A model generated the notes under the pieces. It saw only the letters and a program-made list of their open reading frames with translations. It was not told the origin of the DNA and searched no databases. Both the position numbers and the translations under genes were made by a program. This document shows positions 30,851 to 43,265 of a DNA stretch of 64,000 bases, in pieces; the first letter of the stretch is position 1; each line of letters opens with the position of its first letter. The stretch spans positions 62,001 through 126,000 of the forward strand of contig JAGVSM010000237.1 of assembly GCA_022494885.1 (NCBI GenBank), in the 5' to 3' direction. This stretch comes from Micrasema longulum (lineage: Eukaryota; Arthropoda; Insecta; Trichoptera; Brachycentridae).

Positions 30851-31691
30851 ACTGCATTAAATTTAATAAGGTTTTATTATAATTTCATTACCAAGACGGG
30901 GAATTAAAATTGAGAAAACGCATGGCGGATTAAATTTTTATTTCACGCACTTGATGTGGCACCAGGAAGATGCGATTTTCTATTTAATCTAAAGATTCCG
31001 ATCGGTGGATGTTCCCGCTTCCTCTCAGTTAGCGGAGAAATGTACAGCTTCCGTCTATTCATACTCGCTAACGTGAAAATTGATTTTATAGCTTCCGAAA
31101 TGATTTAACCTCATCTTATTTTTTCTCAATCTCGCCACCATCTTAAAAACAAACTACCCCATATAACGACATAGAATTATCGCCCCTTTTTTCCCTTTAT
31201 TAGGGCCTTTTACCTAAACATGATAAAATCGGCCAAAACCAAGTTACATTTATTTATAATAAACATAAGAACAACACGAACAGAAATATTAGTACCTAAC
31301 ACATTAATTAAATGGAGAAATAATTCAAATGTACCTATTATTTTGGTGACAGCACTACTTGATGTCTAGTCTGTGGTCTTTAGTAAACCAATCTTCGAAA
31401 ACTAAAAAGGCTGTCACATATCTATGGACTGTCAAGTAAAACTGTCAAAAAATGCACGAACTACTATGCTGTAATCACTAGTACAAATTTGGTACAAGTA
31501 ATTTGTGCACTATTGGTTCTAATATAAGTTTACAAATATTCTATTTTTATTCTGTTAAATGTCTCTTTAAATTGTATAAAGAAGAAAAAATATTCCAATA
31601 AGTATTTTTTGTTAGAACTTTTCATACTTCATTATTTTTTACTGCAAACAAATAGGCGTAAAAGAAAAGGGGATTAAGTATTAATAAAACA
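30851..31691. other. NDUFAF6 upstream region
   Basis: AT-rich intergenic sequence with no recognised gene. The sequence TTTTTTCCCTTTATTAGGGCCTTTTACC near 31190 has a weak relative near 59390 (TTTTACCCAAACATGAT...ATCGGCC), so part of it is repetitive. Confidence 0.35.
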
Positions 31692-34600
31692 ATGCTTAGT
31701 GTAATAAATTGGAATGTACTGCCGAGCACGCTCATTAGAAGTAGTATACGATATAAATCAAGTAATACATTGCAGTACTGCTTGGACTCAGTAAGGTGAA
31801 ATGTCTACCAACTGTAATTTGGATACACATTTGCTATATTATTTTATGAATTTATTGTATGAGTGAGTATTTTTAGGTAGGCAGTACGACTATGAAAACT
31901 TTTTATCAACCCTTTTGCTGGAAAATAAGTTGCAGTCTTGCGCATTTATTATACGGGCATTCAATGTCGAAATTTCAAGGGTGCAAGAGCAGGTTCGGGA
32001 AGAAAATATTGGCCTCATGCGTTTTCAATTTTGGAACGATACGTTGGATAAAATATTCAGCAAGAACATCAAGACTTTTCCAGCGCATCCAGTTGCGCAG
32101 GAGTTGTGTCGGGTAAAAACGTATTTATTTTTATAAATGACTGATTCCATGATCAATATTTGATATTGTAACTAACAACTTTGATAAGAATAATGTCATG
32201 ATAATCAGAATATCAAAATTCAGAGTTACAATCAAATTCATGATCACTGTAAACTGTAGCATAATATTTATGGCACACTTGTCCAATTTTATGAACATCT
32301 TTCAAGAGGGTTTTTATGTTAATGTCAAAATGTACATTTGATATCCACGGGTCTTGATTCATACAACACAGCTTAAAATTCTGAGGAAAGTGGTATATTA
32401 TATTACTCAATTTCGGCCATAGTGGCGCATTTCTCACTTAGCCTCTTTACCATCGTACTATATGTAGTGTAAAATGGTAAACCAATTAATAGGGAAGGTG
32501 GATGATTGGTTTTGCTTAGAAAATATTCAAGATGTGATAAAAATTATAATATTTTACAAAAAAGTAGCTCGAATGAGGTGTTATCAAAGGTCTACATTTA
32601 TGGTTATTAAACAATCATTATCATATTATTTTATTTCTTTCTATTAGTTTGCTCCCTTGATCGAGCATATGGTATCCTTCAACAGCCTCCCAGCCTCTCT
32701 GTCGGCTGCCAACCCTACCACCTTTGTTTGATTACAGTTGTCACTGGAAGTTGCTGCTTCCACTGTCTTCAATCTAAGTTTCTCGCAAAGTCAAATCATC
32801 ATTGGTGGTAGTGGAGTGGTTGGTCAAAAGCAAAGTATAAATTAAAAAAGAAAAAATATGCATATAGTGTCAATCTTGAACTCATTAGAGGGTGGAATCC
32901 AGTCCCTGTATATATGCATCTGAAGATACTTAAAATATTGTTGTTAAATGACTAATTTAAGTACTTTTATAATGTTTTCATTTTTTCAGGTTTGTAAAAA
33001 TTTCAATGTTTCAAAAAGGAATTTATTAAAGCTTGTGAACGGTCGTAAAATGAACATAAGTAAAAAGTATTACAACAGTTTGGAAGAAATGGAAAAATAT
33101 GCAGATGATACCGTTTCTCCAATTTACTACCTTCTTTTAGAAATAGCAGGACATAAAAATGTGCACTGCGATCATGCTGCTTCTCATCTAGGAAAAGCGC
33201 AAGGCCTTGCTAATATGTTACGGTAAGATTCCACATTATTATTTGTTTAAGAAAATAAAATAGACTCTCATTAAAGTTTACAAATACATAATACAATTTA
33301 GTTATTTTTATCTTCGTTTTAAATCACTAAAATAACACAGGCAGTCTCCATTGTGTAATGACTAAGCCGTTTAAGTCTCAAGCGTAACAATTGATTTTGA
33401 TTTTTCTCAAGCCTGGGCTTTCTGTGCTGTATTTCACTATTGAAATTGGGTCTCCTAGCTTGTTGTGCAAAGAAAAAACAAATAAAATAATAAACGGTAC
33501 AGATAAGGATTTTAGTATTTAGTTCACATTGTAGTATTGAGCGTAAGTGAAGTATGGAATTAGAAAAACAAGTATTTAAGTAGGCTGAGTGCTATCAGAA
33601 TGCGGTTTTAGGGCGGTTAAACAATTTACGATAGGTGCGTAAATGTCAACATCCATGCAGAATGCAAGGCTGGGATGAACATTATTGACAAAATTAAGAA
33701 AGGGGTATTCGTTGATTTGGACAAGTGAATGGACAGTAGAAGAGGAGCTACAATGTTACGATTTACGATGCTAGTGTTGATGAATGGATAAAATGAGGAA
33801 GATCAATAAAGACATGGCCTGACTAAATACTAAGATAGTGCATAAGAAGTTGTGTAAATGCAGAGGAAGCGAGGTCTGTAGTCTGTATGTAAAGATAGAG
33901 TGGTTTGGTGTTCTATCTTCTCTGCCATATGGAGAAATAGTGTGATGGTTTTCTTTATAAAGGAATAAAAAACTTATCTAATGCCTGCGGATTTTGGAAA
34001 CAACCTATTTCTTTGTCATGGCGATAACAACTTCCTAAATATGAACGAAATTTAATCACATTAAAAATAAAATGAATACATTACGCACTCACTTTGTGAT
34101 TTTTCATGTTAAATAATTTAACTATTTAGGGATTTCGTGTAAAATAACTTAATTATCACAACAGAGAGTTAGAGGACATTATAGAGAAGGGAATATGGAA
34201 GTCTAGACATTTACAGTTAATCTTAAAGACTCCCTAGGGAGTGAAATCTAGTTTTTGTCTACAAACATTTGGACAAACTCTAAATATTGTAACTTAATTA
34301 TTAGTTTATTAATTTTGATTGATTTTCAAGTGATTTTGCTCATTTCTTGGGTGATTTTGATTTATTATTTTTCTGGTTTGTATCCCTGGGATTGGTTAGC
34401 GTAAACATCCACATCTTCTTTTCCATTAATTCCAGTTCTCAGTTGCCTTTTTTCAACTGGCCATATGACGTATCTTCTTCTTCTTCGATGGTGCTACAGC
34501 CCAAATTGAGCCTTGGCCTCCTTCAACTTTTGCCTTCAACTCCGCCTGTCCTCAGCAGCCATTTTCCAATTTGTAACTTGTAGAAGCCGTGCTGCATCTT

Positions 34601-36707
34601 TTTTTTTACGTCATTCTTCCACCTCAGTCTGGGTCTTCCAATCCTTTTACCCCCTGGATGTCCAGTCGTGACTCTCTTAGTTACTCGCCCATCAGGCATT
34701 ATTTGTATGTGTCCAGCCCATCTTAACCTGAGCAGTTTTATGTAGATTGAGATACTAGGGGCTTCTTAGGAGATACTAGGGCATTTTGCCTAATGCGCCA
34801 CTCTTCTCCATCTTTCAATGGGACCACAGATTCAGCGAAGAACTCTCATTAAAAATATGTCCATATGACGTATAGTTAAGATCAAATTAAAGAATGTTAG
34901 TTTCTTCTCTGGTCTGTTTTTTTTTTAAATTGGTTGATCTGATTGATGCGTCTTTTTGATACGGTGTTTAGCAAGTGTTGATCTTCACTAATTCTCAGAT
35001 TGAGTGATTTTAAGCAAAATATATTATTTCACATATTTTCCATACATGCTAAAAATGATCACTGGTTTTAATTATATTTCAAGATCTGTAGAGCTGTCAG
35101 CAAAACATAAGTTTGTGATGTTACCATTGGACATACTTGTAAAGCATAATTTAAGCCAGGAAAATGTCCTACGTTGTGTTGACAACCAAAGTATGAAAGA
35201 TGTTGTTTTTGAAGTTGCCTCTCGAGCTAATCAACATCTAGAAAAGGTATTAATAATTCATTACTATGTACTCGTTATATATTCTAATAATTAATTTTAT
35301 AAACTTACGTAGTTACAGCTTTTTTTATTGCAAATATTTGCAACTCTGCATTTATGACAAATAATAAATTTAGTAGTTCCACATTTTGGAGGACAAATTC
35401 TTAACTTCTGCATTTATATGAAATCCTTGAGGATTTTTTTCTAGAGATTTATGATACATTGTATTGAAGTCAAGGCATTGACTTGGCTTATGACCTGTCA
35501 TTATCTGGTTTAAAATATTACTTTACAAACTGTGTAACATGTACCATGTTGCCTATGTTTCAACATCTGTATTTCTTTTGTTCTTCTATATGATGATTTT
35601 TGACAAGTTATAGAGCTGAAACCTTTATTGTGTGGACATATTTGAAATATTTTTGATCGAAAAAACTGTTATTAATAGAAGTATGCTCATTATTGATAAC
35701 TTATTAATAATTACTTAGTAGGTAAAATAATACAGTAGAATGTCTTAAATGTAGAGTTTTCACCTCGTTTACTCATACTTTACAACAATTTAAGAAATGT
35801 GGATCAAATATAAAGAGAATAGTGTATGTTACACAGCCTGTAAAGTGATAGCTAAAACCAGCCAATGACAGGTCGTTGGCGCTGTAAATGCCTGAAATTT
35901 CACATTCTTATTTGAAAATGTTCTCTATCTCTGTTGCAATATTTGTAAATTATATTTATTTATTATTTTACAATTGAAGGGGTTAAGAGCATAAATGCCA
36001 CCTTCCATATTTTTTTTTTGGGAAGACCAAAGAATATTTCTTTTAAATTCAATCTGCACATTGAACTTAAAACGATTACCCTTTTTGCTAATAGTTTTAC
36101 CACGCACAAATTGCACATTGATCTTAAAAGAAGTAGTGTTTTCGCTACTGATTTTGTTGGTCTTCCCAAAAATAGTGATCATGGACAGTAGCGTTTTTGC
36201 TTTTAACCCCCTCAATTTTTGTATTTATTTTTTATATTAAAGATGGGTTGTCTCGTGCCGATGGAAACATTTTACATTATTTAGAATCATGCCCTAAATA
36301 CATATTTAACATAATAAAGTCATATAATAAAAACACTTTTACCCATTTGGCTTGATCTACTCATCAATCCGTGCGCAACCCACATCCATTATCCATTTCT
36401 TTAAAACTGTCAAAACAAAAATTATTCTCTAATCAGGCATTTTTTGTGACAATGAGTTATATTTGTTAACGATTTGCATTCAATTGATTTATTTTTGTTC
36501 GGTTGTTATTTGAGTTTTTTTTTCCAGGCTCGAAGTATTGATGTCCCAAGTGATGTAAAGCCCATTCTATTACCAGCGGTAGCAGTTGACAAATACCTGA
36601 AAAGATTGCAGATTAATAATTTTGATTTATTTAATAAAAAAGTTAAAGATCGGGATAATTTGCTGTCATTTTCATTATTTTGGAATAAATTGAGATCAAA
36701 ATATTAA
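31692..36707 (+). CDS. Ndufaf6: NDUFAF6, mitochondrial complex I assembly factor
   Basis: Member of the squalene/phytoene synthase fold family that helps assemble NADH dehydrogenase in mitochondria. Five exons: 31692-31795, 31881-32112, 32990-33222, 35084-35246 and 36528-36707, all GT-AG and frame-consistent, giving 303 residues. The N-terminus (MLSVINWNVLPSTLIRSSIR) is basic without acids, fitting a mitochondrial presequence, and continues into YCLDSVRQYDYENFLSTLLL, the conserved family start. Later landmarks: CAFIIRAFNVEISRV, IGLMRFQFWNDTLDKIF, KNFNVSKRNLLKLVNGR, LEEMEKYADDTVSPIYYLLL, HCDHAASHLGKAQGLANMLR, VMLPLDILVKH and a final hydrophobic LLSFSLFWNKLRSKY. In exon 2 the first possible AG would give a stop, so the second AG (31879-31880) is used. 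Introns 2-4 carry LINE, SINE and MITE debris. Confidence 0.94.
32650..32810 (-). mobile_element. RTE-like LINE tail fragment in NDUFAF6 intron 2
   Basis: Diverged copy of part of the 30236-30850 element: GAGCATATGGTATCC, CTCTGTCGGCTGCCAACC, GATTACAGTTGTCA and GCAAAGTCAAATCATC align in order. Non-coding. Confidence 0.6.
33338..33486 (+). repeat. SINE family A, degenerate copy in NDUFAF6 intron 3
   Basis: Recognisable TTTTTCTCAAGCCTGGGCTT, TTTCACTATTGAAATTGGGT and GCTTGTTGTGCAAAG body with a mutated box A (TTGTGTAATGA). The box B segment is lost. Confidence 0.65.
33590..33960 (+). mobile_element. RTE-like LINE 3' fragment in NDUFAF6 intron 3
   Basis: Diverged relative of 16640-17150: GAACATTATTGACAAAATTAAGAAAG, GAGGAAGATCAATAAAGACATGGCC and TATGGAGAAATAGTGTGATGG-type segments in the same order. 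Not coding. Confidence 0.5.
34156..34225 (+). mobile_element. Half-copy of foldback MITE
   Basis: CACAACAGAGAG, GAAGGGAATATGGAAGTCTA and GACATTTACAG match the left arm of the 15286-15456 MITE; the right arm is absent. Confidence 0.55.
34480..34870 (-). mobile_element. RTE-like LINE C-terminal fragment in NDUFAF6 intron 3
   Basis: Reverse strand translates in pieces to LRWAGHIQIMPDGRVTKR and PGGKRIGRPRLRWKNDVKK, the conserved WAGH(V/I)xR...GRPxxRWxDD tail of RTE-type ORF2, then a final W-containing helix. Poly-GAA-like end at 34466-34480. Pseudogene. Confidence 0.75.
35445..35945. mobile_element. MITE-family fragments flanking intron sequence
   Basis: 35445-35610 carries GTCAAGGCATTGACTTGGCT, TTATGACCTGTCATTATCTGG and GTTGCCTATGTTTCAACATC. 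35815-35945 carries the opposite orientation (TACACAGCCTGTAAAGTG, CCAGCCAATGACAGGTCGTT, GAAAATGTTCTCTATCTCTG). Together they resemble the two ends of the longer form of the 15286-15456 family, separated by AT-rich sequence. Confidence 0.5.
35972..36217. mobile_element. 246-bp foldback MITE in NDUFAF6 intron 4
   Basis: Ends AATTGAAGGGGTTAAGAGCA (left) and, read inward from the right, AATTGAGGGGGTTAAAAGCA, pair for about 55 bp out to the shared GGGAAGACCAA. The centre contains two related units (AATCTGCACATTGA... and AATTGCACATTGATCTTAAA). Frames seen on both strands here are chance openings in a palindrome. Confidence 0.75.
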
Positions 36708-38265
36708 CTTTATTGTTCTTGTTTTATTTTTTGTTTATTTTCTGCATGCATAAAAGCATAACCTAATATTGTGATATTATGTATGCTTATCTCTAACTAG
36801 AAGTTGTCTAGGAGCTAATTAGATTATTCCACCAATGATGAATAAGCATTCCATTAGCATTCTGAATTGAAAAACAATTTACAGTAGCATTAGTAACTGC
36901 TAAAAATACTTGCTAATTTTAATATTTTTTTGGCAATCTAAAATTAATCGTAATTAAAATCGGTTATGATGTGTTGAAGCTTTACCTATTTCTGAAAAAT
37001 CTGAATGATTCTCAAAAGAGGAACTAGAAAAATTCAACTCCAGTTCATTAAATCAAACAGGAGAAAGATCCTGAAAAAAAATCGCATTACTAAAAAAAAT
37101 GCACCCACAGAAATATAAATAAATCGAAAGAAGGAAGGACATCTAAGGAATTAATGGCTAAAAAAATCCAAATGAAATAGTTTTTTGGAAGTATTTATAT
37201 TTATTCACCCAAATTTTACCATTTATCCTTTTTTTCCAAATTTCGATTACCTACCGGTAAAGCCCTGTAGGTAATCGTATTTTTTTCATCATTTAAAAAA
37301 CATGATCGTTCTGGATTGATTTTTTTTGCTTTTTGAGCATTGTGTTCCTAGTACCTACATGGGAATTTTTAATAATATAACGATAAAAAAACGGATATTT
37401 GGGCAAACAAAATAAACTTTGGCACTTTCAACGTCGTTGGCGAAAAAATAGGGAAAAACAAAACATATGATTTTTTTATTTTTAAAAAATTAAATTAATA
37501 AAAAAAAAAATACGGAATTTGAAGTAAACCATGTAATAATTTTCAACTCCTTAATATAAAAAAAACTTTATAATATCTATTTCGTTCCTTTTATTACTGC
37601 CCTTGTAAATATTGTTTTATCACCATTTTCCCTTTCTGCACCTAATGATGCATAAGGCACTGTATTGGTACACCAACCGCAGCGTATCTTGATAATTTTT
37701 GTTCATCAATCTTACGCTTCCAGTACTAGTCCAGAACTATGAAATATTCCTGTTATTTTAAACTACCTTTCCAAATTATTATTTCATTTCAAACATGTCG
37801 GGAATCGAACCCGAGACTTCTCGCATGGTAGGCAAACGCGCTGATCACTAGACCATGAGATGAATATTGTTTACGAAAAAAAAATCCACCCGTCAATGTT
37901 TGTGTAAACTTAAACATTGACAGCGACGGCTGTTTGATATTGACGACGCCACTGGTTTATAATAACACAATAATATTATGTAGGTAAAATCTTTAGATAT
38001 CCGTGCGATTTTTATTTCACCTAGTATCATAGAATTATAATATTGTGGCATAATTTATTCTGTCTTCTATCAAAATACGTAAGTAGTCAAATTTCAATAT
38101 CAAGGAAATTGCGCGTAGATGAAACGAGCTTTTCGGAATTAAATTGCAATAAACACTCGTGTTTTGGTCGAGATTTCATCGTCAACAGGCACATTATCAT
38201 CCTAATCTGCATACCTGTCATCAGACTACACAGGAGGTGTGTTGTGATCCACCAATAGCGTCAAG
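36708..38265. other. Intergenic NDUFAF6-TAT, AT-rich with a SINE
   Basis: Runs of A and T, a weak hairpin at 37247-37280 (CGATTACCTAC / GTAGGTAATCG) and a SINE B at 37625-37862. The TAT promoter should lie in 37870-38265. No gene seen. Confidence 0.4.
37625..37862 (-). repeat. SINE family B, minus-strand copy
   Basis: Plus-strand reading shows GCACTGTATTGGTACACCAA, GCGTATCTTGATAA, CAGTACTAGTCCAG and GGAATCGAACCCGAGACTTC (box B complement), then GCGCTGATCACTAGACCATG (box A complement). Same family as 17718-17985. Confidence 0.75.
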
Positions 38266-41200
38266 ATGTGGCGTAAACAAGTTTCCAAGGTGTCTCAGCA
38301 TATAGAACAAAACCAGCGGTCGGCGGTGCCCATGGAGCCAGTTCAGATAATCTTCGCAAGTGACACCTTGATAAGAGAAAAGTGTATAATAAGGACTAGT
38401 GTCCATGTCTCGCGACTGTAACAGAACTCGTGGGAGGTGGCGGCCTCGCCTGCAGCCCTCAATACCCACAACCCGATCAGAAGAATTGTGGACAGCCTCT
38501 GCGTAGAACCGCACCCTGATAAACCTTTGATCGCTCTTTCTATTGGTTAGTCACATCTTTATACCACGTCAGCTGAATTTTTAGTCTTACTTGGTACCAA
38601 TTTTCAAACTCAATTGAAATTTTATTTTAGTTAATTGTTATTAGATTTACCAAAATTTTATTTTTGTAAAACAGTACCTATCTGTTAATATTTTTTATAA
38701 AGTGTTTTTAAATCTTCATCGAAAATTGATACTTTAAAAGTCTTTTATGAACATTTAAAAAGACGTTCAATAATAATAAAAATATAAGCGTCATGCATCA
38801 TTTCATCACGCGCCTGATTGTCAGCAAACGTTTTGACAATACGCAAACATAAATCTTGGGTGTTTTATGATACAGAAGGTATTGATAATTTTCCCATCAG
38901 AGTAATAAAAGCATTACAGTTTCGTATTAATTATACGATGAATTCGTGTAACTTTAATTAAGTATCTACGATAAATAGTTTAGGTGTAAAAACAATAGTT
39001 TATTTATTGGCTGAGCTAATAAAAGTATTTTTGCGAAAAAGGAACGTAAATGGGTGGGTCACATTTTCTCATACAAATATTTTCATAATTACATTTAATT
39101 ATAAGATATCGGTACTACAAATATTACGAGGAGGAAAGGTACATATTCTTTAACACGTGATTTCAGATTTCAGAAACGCACTAAAATAGTCGAGGGCAAG
39201 GCTGTTGGATAAATATGTGAAATTTCTATTTACAAAATGGTGGCAAAAAATTAAAACCTATGTTTTGAACGGATATGCGATACATACCAGAATAGTTCAA
39301 ATAATTATAATGTGCTAAAAATATTGTTAAATTAATATCTCTTGTTATTCAGAAAAAATATATTTTTTAACAAAAATATGTTTAATTATAGTTGCCCTTC
39401 AAAATTATTGATTGTTTTATCAGCGCTTGTATTTGGTTGTTTTTGCAATATATTGAAGAATCTGTAGTTTTGGAGCAGGGTTTAATTTCAATTGTACCAC
39501 ATGACACGTTTTTACACAAAACAAATCATTTGAGAGTATAATACAGTTATTGGAATCTTAAAAAGTTATTATATTATATTTATTTTTGAAAAAAAAACGT
39601 TATCCTGAATATTAGGGCACAAAAATAATAAATCCGTATCTTGGAATCAACGATTAAAGTAAATATACAATATGTTACTAATTCATTCATAAGAACGTTA
39701 TACATTCATAAGAACGTTATATGACATCAATTTGATTTGGCGTTTTAATTTTTTTCTATAGGTGGTATTCGTATCAAAAAGGCACCATGGCATTCCACAA
39801 CAGATTATAAGACAGTGGTTTCTATAAATACAAAATCTTTAAATTAGTAGCATATATTATCTCATTAACATCCCACGTAATAATATAATACTTACTAATA
39901 TAAATTATTATTACTGGTAAGGCTAAAATATCTCAATCACGGAGTCACATAGTGATGGGCTCGTGATCTTTGAATCACAGAGTTGTTCTTAAAATGGGGA
40001 ACATTTTTGCAGAATCATCGCTTCTCAGTATAACGATTACGGTGTAAAATCACAATTAAAATTCAAACTGCTATCACTTGTTTGTGATAGCAGTTTGAAT
40101 TATAATATAACCTGTTTTACATTTGTATAATGAATTTTAATAAATGTGAAACAGGTTATTGGCAAAATATTAAAAAATCAAGTTATTCCTCGCAAAATGT
40201 AAGGTTTCTTGTCCGTTCATCAACGGCAGCTCGATACAAAAAGAGACATTCGAAGGAAAGCTTACTGTTTCAAAATGAAAGTTAATAATTTTCCAATTTT
40301 GTAATTGGAAAATTATTAACTTTCATTTTGATGTTTGTACATAACATTTTTAATTATATTTTTTAGGTGATCCAACAATACTTGGATACCTAAAACCTGC
40401 CCCGGAAACATTAGAAGCAGTGACCAAAAGCCTGAGTTCTTTTAAATTCAATGGGTAAGCATCGATAGTTGTATTTCATTATAAGTGCATTAATTTTTAC
40501 TCATGGATATTTCTAAAATGCCGCTTAAAGGTATCTATCAAGTTTAGTAGGTAATGTTTTTTATAGTTGCATAAAAACTTACATTGTAAATAATATATAC
40601 ATCACATAAATGAATACGTTGTTTAATGTTGATTCGATATGCACAAACTGACATAATAATATGTAATATCTATGAATAGGTATTAACATAAAATTAATAT
40701 CTGTTTGTCGTACGTAATATTATTATCGCGGTTTAATTTAATTATAATAAATACTTCTATGTTTTCTATGTGAATATATTCAAGGACATTTTCTAATTAC
40801 GACATTATTTAAGGTTTGATAATAAATGCAAATGTATGTAAAGCAGGAAAAATATGGAATGTATTGGTTCTATTTTCCAATTGTAGGTACGCCCCGTGTA
40901 CGGGATACAAGGAATCGCGAGAGGCCGTAGCAGAATACAGTTGCTTTCAAGACGAAGAAGGAAGTGCATGTCACGTGAAACCTGAAGATGTCATCATCTG
41001 TAGCGGGTGTTCACACGCACTGGACCTATGCATTACCGCGCTAGCCACTCCCGGACAAAATATTCTCATTCCGAGACCGGGATTCTCTATTTACAAAACT
41101 CTAGCTGATGGGTCTGGGATACAAGTTAAATATTATAATCTTCTTGTAAGTTGTTAATGTAACTTTACTACAATCCTACTTAATTCAAATTCATTCATGG

Positions 41201-42426
41201 CTTTTCATAATGGAAAAGAATACGTTTGCATATAAACTTAAATTTGTTTGGGGCTTAATATTTATACTTAATCTCATTGGTTTTTATTTTGATTTTCAGG
41301 AAGATCAGATGTGGAGGGTAGACATTAAAGATTTAGAAAATAAAATTGATAATAAGACTTCCGCGATTATTGTAATTAATCCTTCTAATCCATGTGGATC
41401 GGTATATCCCAAGGAGCACCTGGAAGAAATACTTGCGGTTGCTTCGAGAAACTTTGTACCTATAATAGCTGACGAAATATATGAGCATCTGGTATTCCCA
41501 GGACATAAATATTTTCCTCTGGGAGCACTTTCTAAAGATGTACCCGTTCTCTCATGCAGTGGAATTACCAAGCGATTTGTTGTTCCTGGTTGGAGAATAG
41601 GATGGATTGTAATTCACGATCGAAATAATGTTCTAGCAGCTTCTATTAAGGCTGGATTGTGCAATTTGTCGCAAAAGATTATAGGAAGTAACACATTAGT
41701 CCAGGGCGCCCTGCCGGATATTCTAAGGAATACTTCAAAAATATTTTACACTGAAGTTATCAACATTATATATGTAAGAAAATTATTAAACTTTACTATG
41801 AACTTTAATACTTGCCCATTCACCTTTAAAAGAGTCAACTGGCCACAAGCCAAATTTAAATGATGATGTGCTTTGAATTGTGGCAAACAAGGCGTTGTCG
41901 CTTTCCAAGGCATATAATATTATTTAAAATTCATCGACAAAAAAGCGCAAGTCAAATTTTTCATGTTTGAAATATTTTTAGTTGCAAGCTAAATTGGCGT
42001 ACGATTCGCTAAAACACGTAAAAGGATTAAACCCAATGATGCCTGAAGGAGCTATGTACATGATGGTTGGCATCAAAATTGACCTGTTTCCAGGAATAAA
42101 AGACGATCTGGAATTCGTTGAAAAACTCGTGTCCGAGCAGTCGGTGTTTTGTCTCCCAGGAAAGGTGATTAAATAATTATAAATTACTGAATGTGTCTAC
42201 AGAACTAAGATTTACAAAAACAATATGTAAATACATAATTTTATGTTTCTTTCAGTGCTTTAACTATCCAAACATGATGCGCATCGTGTTGACAGTTCCT
42301 GAACATTTGTTGAGAGAGGCGTGCGAAAGAATCGCAGAGTTTTGCGATAGTCACGCTTTGTTGGGAAATCAGATGAAAAATTACAAGATGATTGATTGTG
42401 ATGATAATATCATTGGATTGCAATGA
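38266..42426 (+). CDS. Tat: Tyrosine aminotransferase
   Basis: PLP-dependent enzyme that transfers the amino group of tyrosine to 2-oxoglutarate, the first step of tyrosine breakdown. Exons: 38266-38289 (tentative, MWRKQVSK), 38425-38545 ([10 protein letters not shown]...[13 protein letters not shown]...LIALSI), 40367-40454, 40887-41145, 41300-41773, 41982-42164 and 42256-42426; about 439 residues (human 454). All junctions are GT-AG with matching phases. Landmarks: [80 protein letters not shown]; the PLP lysine in [45 protein letters not shown]; and [11 protein letters not shown] with the substrate-carboxylate Arg. Exon 1 is inferred from an ATG, a phase-0 donor and a short 135-bp intron, and has no strong homology. 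Intron 2 contains a hairpin cluster. Confidence 0.92.
40060..40330. repeat. Three consecutive hairpins in TAT intron 2
   Basis: Hairpin 1: 40060-40077 and 40084-40101, perfect 18 bp, 6-nt loop. Hairpin 2: 40108-40124 and 40142-40158, 17 bp with one mismatch, 17-nt loop. Hairpin 3: 40271-40298 and 40303-40330, perfect 28 bp, 4-nt loop. They end 36 bp before the next exon. Arms do not resemble each other, so they are not one duplicated unit. Confidence 0.75.
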
Positions 42427-43265
42427 CGTTGTTTTTATTATCTAAATATTTACTTTGAATTCATAAAGAAATTTTTAAATGCCTACAGAGGTATCATCGT
42501 GTTTTAAAATATGGATAAAATATTGTTTATATTTATATATTATTATTTATCATTAGCATAAGCGTTTGGAAAAATTAGTTTGATGTAAGTACATTTTTAA
42601 AATGTTACAGTAGCTAGGTATGTTAATTTTTTACAATAGTGTCAATGTGTTAATAAATAATTACCTTTCACAATGATGTTTTTACTGATGCGTGTGACAA
42701 GAGCGAGTATTAAAAATATTTTAAATTAAAATAAAAACAGTATTTCAGTTAAGTAAGGTTAATATAAGGTGTATAAAGTTAATTTCCTTGTTTTAGATCC
42801 AAGTGCCTATGTCTTGAATTGACGTATTTAAACGCAGTCCAATAAGAAATCAATTGAAAATAATAAGTTAGTGATAGAAAATAGATAATTTGTAATAATT
42901 GTACGGAAAAAAATCATTTGAGTATCAAATTTATGATCCCACAAGTTAGATAAGAGTAAACATTTTTTTAGACTTTCATATTTTAAATTTACCCGCTATT
43001 GTACCTACCTTCTACAATATTGTAGTTTATGCCACCAGTAACTAGTAAGTAAATTAATGTTGCCAACGCATATTTAAAAAAAAAACATGTATGTCTATTT
43101 TCTATGTAATATTTCTAAGTTAATTTGAATATTGTTTATGAAAAGTCAGGAGTCTTGTCAGATAGCAGCACGAAGTGTCAAATACAATTAACAAATTGGA
43201 ATATTTTATAACTCATATTTTTCATTCCGTAGCTCTTTTAGAAGAATTTAAAACTTTGTTTAAAA
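42427..43265. other. Intergenic TAT-EMC4
   Basis: AT-rich, with likely TAT 3' UTR (several AATAAA, e.g. near 42650) and the EMC4 promoter and 5' UTR. Nothing else recognised. Confidence 0.4.

Noticed and set aside
35925..36240. Three frames of 68-96 codons on both strands
   Set aside because: They arise from the palindromic structure of the 35972-36217 MITE.
38221..38514. Minus-strand open frame of 97 codons
   Set aside because: It is the antisense shadow of the TAT exon (38425-38545), which on the plus strand encodes the conserved [10 protein letters not shown] segment.
39766..39850. Possible TAT N-terminal exon reading [11 protein letters not shown] after a pyrimidine tract
   Set aside because: No good donor and no NPIR/LSIG homology; the true exon was found at 38425-38545 with a matching phase.
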